NCBI RefSeq assembly: GCF_000423285.1
Contig: NZ_KE383998.1
Coordinates: 1-38,454, forward strand
DNA from: Laribacter hongkongensis DSM 14985
GTDB lineage: Bacteria; Pseudomonadota; Gammaproteobacteria; Burkholderiales; Aquaspirillaceae
Direction of reading: 5' to 3'
DNA length: 38,454 nt
The position numbers and the translations under genes are program-made. The notes below the pieces were generated by a model, which was not told the DNA's origin, did no database searches, and saw only the letters and a list, made by a program, of their open reading frames with translations. Every line of letters begins with the position of its first letter. Within the stretch, counting starts at the first letter, position 1. Positions 36,047 through 38,454 of this stretch are shown here, piece by piece.

Positions 36047-37681
36047 ATGTTCAAAACAGTCAAGGCACAATTGGTTTTGGGTTTCGGCGTCCTGATAATG
36101 CTAATGGCATTATTGACGGCAGTCGGCATGCATACCGTAAACAAAATAAACGGCATCCTCACCGAAATCACCTCGGTAACAGCAGTCAAACAGCGGTATG
36201 CGATCAATTTCCGGGGCAGTGTCCATGACCGTTCCATTGCCGTGCGGGACCTGGTCCTGATGGACAAGGCCAGCTCACAGAAAATCACGGAAGAAATCGG
36301 CAGGCTCGACAATGCCTACCAGCAGGCAGCAACCGGCATGAAAGAAATGGAAGCCCGGAGCAGCCAGCTCTCCGATGAAGAAAAGAGCATGCTTGAAAAA
36401 ATTGTCCGGTCGGAAAAGGATACTGCACCTGTCATCAAATCAATCATCTCGGCCATTGCAAATGACGACAATGCCAATGCACAGATGATATTGACCAGTT
36501 CGGCAGCACCACTTTTTGTTGACTGGCTGAAAAATATCAACCAGTTCATTGATTTTCAGGAAAGCAAAAACTCCAGGCTCACCGACGAGGCAAAAAAAAT
36601 TGCTGATGATTTTGCCAGCCTGATGCTGACACTGAGCATCGTGACAGCACTGTTCGGAATTGCCGTGGCTTACCTGATCATCAAGAACCTGTTTGACAAC
36701 CTTGGAGGAGAACCGGCAAATGCAGCCAGAGTGGTCAACCGGATTGCATCCGGAGACCTGACGGCAGACTCGGTTGCCTCAAGAAACGGCAGCGTACTGG
36801 CTGCCATCTACACGATGCAGGAAAAACTCAAGAACGAGCTGTTCACCATCAAGTCCGGCTCTGACGATATCCTGCGACGGGCGGTCGAAGTCGAAGCCAG
36901 CTCTGAACTGGCATATGAAGCTGCCAAAACCCAGCATGTCCTGACGGAAAAATCCAACAGGAACATCAAGGAAATGCACGAGGGCGTGATGGTCATTTCC
37001 TCCATGGCCCGCCTGACAGAAGAAAATTCGTCACTGACGGAACAGCTCTCTGAAGACGGCGTTAAAGTGATGGCAGAGTCCACCACTGAAATTGAGAAAA
37101 TATTTGAAGTCCTGAATGACTCGGTCAATCAGATCAAAGTACTGCATGAAAAGACTTCAGATATCGGAAAAATTGCCAACGTGATTCGCGAGATTGCCGA
37201 CCAGACCAACCTGCTGGCTTTGAATGCAGCAATCGAAGCCGCCCGGGCAGGTGAAAATGGACGTGGCTTTGCCGTGGTAGCAGACGAAGTGCGTTTGCTG
37301 TCCGAAAAAACCGGGCATGCCACATCAGAAATCTCTGCTGTAATTTCCGTCATTGGAGAAGAAACAGCCACCGCCGTCCAAAAAATGGAACATGTGACCC
37401 CTCAAGTCAAAAGGGGGCTGGAGCTGGCTAATGGAGCACAGCAAAAACTGGGGCAAATCCATACGCATGCCAGGAGTTCCCTGGAAAGCGCTGAAAAGGT
37501 AATTGCAGTTGTCGACCAGCAAATTGCCAATGCCGACGACTTGTTGAAGCATGTCGAGACCATTTCCGTTAAAACAGAAGAGGCCCTGAGTGCCATGCAA
37601 AAGAACAAGGAAGTAGCGGAAAAGATGAAGCAGTTGGCCAATCAGCTCGACAATTCGGTAGCCGAATTCAAAACCCGGTAA
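36047..37681 (+). CDS. Methyl-accepting chemotaxis protein
   Basis: A 544-residue transmembrane chemoreceptor. TM1 is about residues 9-27 and TM2 about 192-213. The periplasmic part between them looks like a four-helix-bundle 4HB_MCP sensor ([24 protein letters not shown]). A HAMP domain follows (about 214-265), then the long cytoplasmic coiled coil with the conserved signalling tip [20 protein letters not shown] (381-400), which binds CheA/CheW. No C-terminal pentapeptide tether for CheR is seen; the chain ends in SVAEFKTR. The ligand is unknown. ATG 36047 places TM1 at the usual distance; its Shine-Dalgarno is weak. Codon use is much more A/T-rich than in neighbouring genes, and no che gene is nearby. 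Confidence 0.93.
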   Translation: MFKTVKAQLVLGFGVLIMLMALLTAVGMHTVNKINGILTEITSVTAVKQRYAINFRGSVHDRSIAVRDLVLMDKASSQKITEEIGRLDNAYQQAATGMKEMEARSSQLSDEEKSMLEKIVRSEKDTAPVIKSIISAIANDDNANAQMILTSSAAPLFVDWLKNINQFIDFQESKNSRLTDEAKKIADDFASLMLTLSIVTALFGIAVAYLIIKNLFDNLGGEPANAARVVNRIASGDLTADSVASRNGSVLAAIYTMQEKLKNELFTIKSGSDDILRRAVEVEASSELAYEAAKTQHVLTEKSNRNIKEMHEGVMVISSMARLTEENSSLTEQLSEDGVKVMAESTTEIEKIFEVLNDSVNQIKVLHEKTSDIGKIANVIREIADQTNLLALNAAIEAARAGENGRGFAVVADEVRLLSEKTGHATSEISAVISVIGEETATAVQKMEHVTPQVKRGLELANGAQQKLGQIHTHARSSLESAEKVIAVVDQQIANADDLLKHVETISVKTEEALSAMQKNKEVAEKMKQLANQLDNSVAEFKTR

Positions 37682-38234
37682 TTTCCATGACATGGAAAGT
37701 CGTCACGGATTGACAGACCGTCTTACCTTTCACACCACCCCGTGACCACTCCTTGAACGGGCTCCGGAAATGACAGATTTCCTCCGGAGCCCGGGATGTT
37801 GACTTGCCTGACCCGCAACCATCGCATCAGAGGCGTGAGGCAGTGTCATACCTGATGGCCGGATCACCAATAACAGGAACCAGCCCGGAAACCCTTGAGA
37901 GCATCAAGAATATTGTTTTCGTCAGCTGAAGGTCGTAATACGGCATCCACGGGGCCAGAAGCAGGTATTTACCGGCAAACTCCGCGTCAGACGACAACGC
38001 CGGCACCACACAAAGAGAACGAAGTGACGTGGCACGAGGCCCGGTATCCGATGATCCGCACTGCGTTGCAGACATGCCCTGATCTGCTGATCGCTACCCG
38101 AGGCATGTTCCTGATACCCGTGATTCATTCACTCGGCAACCCAAACGGATCACCAGTGCATGCCCCACCACTTTTCCCGATCGCCCAGCAGGAGAAGCCT
38201 GTGTTTTGATGAAAACAGGAGAGCTGAACGTGAA
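37682..38234. other. Gene-free stretch with a long hairpin
   Basis: No gene can be supported in about 550 bp. Just after the chemoreceptor, 37758-37793 forms a large hairpin: outer 10-bp stem CGGGCTCCGG/CCGGAGCCCG, then AAAT/ATTT with a 3-nt bulge; no T tract follows, so it is a doubtful terminator. Short frames on both strands (for example 37827-38075 minus) have no recognisable domain. Confidence 0.5.
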
Positions 38235-38263
38235 AAGCCCGTAAATCGTTGATTTACGGGCTT
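38235..38263 (-). terminator. Terminator of the tRNA-Gly/Cys operon
   Basis: A perfect 13-bp stem AAGCCCGTAAATC/GATTTACGGGCTT with loop GTT begins 5 nt after the tRNA-Cys CCA end. On the minus strand the stem ends in a TTTT run before CACGTTC. A strong intrinsic terminator. Confidence 0.9.
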
Positions 38264-38268
38264 GAATC

Positions 38269-38342
38269 TGGAGGCGGGGGTCGGAATCGAACCGGCATAG
38301 ACGGATTTGCAATCCGCTGCATAACCATTTTGCTACCCCGCC
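38269..38342 (-). tRNA. cysT: tRNA-Cys (anticodon GCA)
   Basis: A 74-nt tRNA including encoded CCA. On the minus strand the acceptor stem GGCGGGG pairs with CCCCGCC, the anticodon arm CGGATTGCAAATCCG presents GCA, and the T-arm is GGTTCGATTCC. It follows tRNA-Gly by 35 nt and ends at the terminator. Confidence 0.97.
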
Positions 38343-38377
38343 ATCGAAGGCGTTTCCGGATGCCATGCCGGAAATCA

Positions 38378-38453
38378 TGGAGCGGGAAACGAGGCTCGAA
38401 CTCGCGACCTCAACCTTGGCAAGGTTGCGCTCTACCAACTGAGCTATTCCCGC
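38378..38453 (-). tRNA. glyW: tRNA-Gly (anticodon GCC)
   Basis: A 76-nt tRNA including encoded CCA, beginning one base inside the right edge of the window. The minus-strand acceptor stem GCGGGAA pairs with TTCCCGC; the D-arm TAGCTCAGTTGGTAGAGC, the anticodon arm CAACCTTGCCAAGGTTG (GCC) and the T-arm GAGTTCGAGCCTC are all complete. The gly-cys order matches the widespread glyW-cysT arrangement of proteobacteria; upstream promoter and neighbours are beyond the window. Confidence 0.97.
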
Positions 38454-38454
38454 A

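Noticed and set aside
37827-38075. Short minus-strand frame with a hydrophobic C-terminal part
   Set aside because: No recognisable family, no Shine-Dalgarno, and composition consistent with chance; recorded only as a possible remnant.

Overview
The window is GC-rich chromosomal DNA, apparently from a betaproteobacterium of the order Neisseriales (Chromobacteriaceae/Laribacter-like). That placement is inferred from protein styles, gene content and the rRNA leader; no database search was possible. It is a core-genome segment with no transposase, phage gene, integrase or CRISPR array that I can see.

Layout. The left edge carries the 5' end of a 16S rRNA gene on the minus strand, with a boxA leader and a near-consensus promoter (about 1-410). 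Next is a DnaA-box-like cluster (514-589). From 669 to 15254 almost everything is on the minus strand: class I fumarase, a MarR regulator, a sirtuin, a stand-alone TrpB2-type PLP enzyme, an RhlE-type helicase, a CobD/CbiB-family membrane protein, a murA-ibaG-ABC exporter-tyrA run, pabC-DUF2520 and metY. Divergent from metY is a large plus-strand c-di-GMP protein (four CBS, PAS, GGDEF, EAL). The minus strand then resumes with a Spy-like periplasmic protein, serS, yciA plus a DMT transporter, mscL with a zinc-ribbon tail, an FAD-linked 2-hydroxyacid dehydrogenase, the overlapping moxR-DUF58-tgpA operon, and rnr.

Right part. Two identical tRNA-Leu(CAG) genes lie divergent from rnr behind a perfect sigma70 promoter whose -35 hexamer starts inside the rnr start codon. 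Then come a CsaA/YgjH-like tRNA-binding protein, a large B12-type radical SAM protein of unknown substrate, an SGNH hydrolase, a second DMT transporter closely related to the first, and a methyl-accepting chemotaxis protein in visibly more AT-rich DNA. The window ends in a minus-strand tRNA-Gly(GCC)-tRNA-Cys(GCA) operon with a strong terminator.

How the genes fit together. Several clusters are translationally coupled by 4-nt ATGA overlaps (moxR/DUF58/tgpA; DUF2520/pabC; DMT transporter/yciA). The ABC exporter pair, ibaG and murA form an envelope-biogenesis block. tyrA, pabC and metY are amino-acid or folate functions, and rnr, serS, the tRNA genes, csaA-like and rhlE are RNA and translation functions. 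No complete novel defence or metabolic system is evident. The least explained elements are the CBS-PAS-GGDEF-EAL fusion, the radical SAM protein with CX4CX2C cysteine spacing, the DnaA-box cluster, and the structured leader of the TrpB-like gene.
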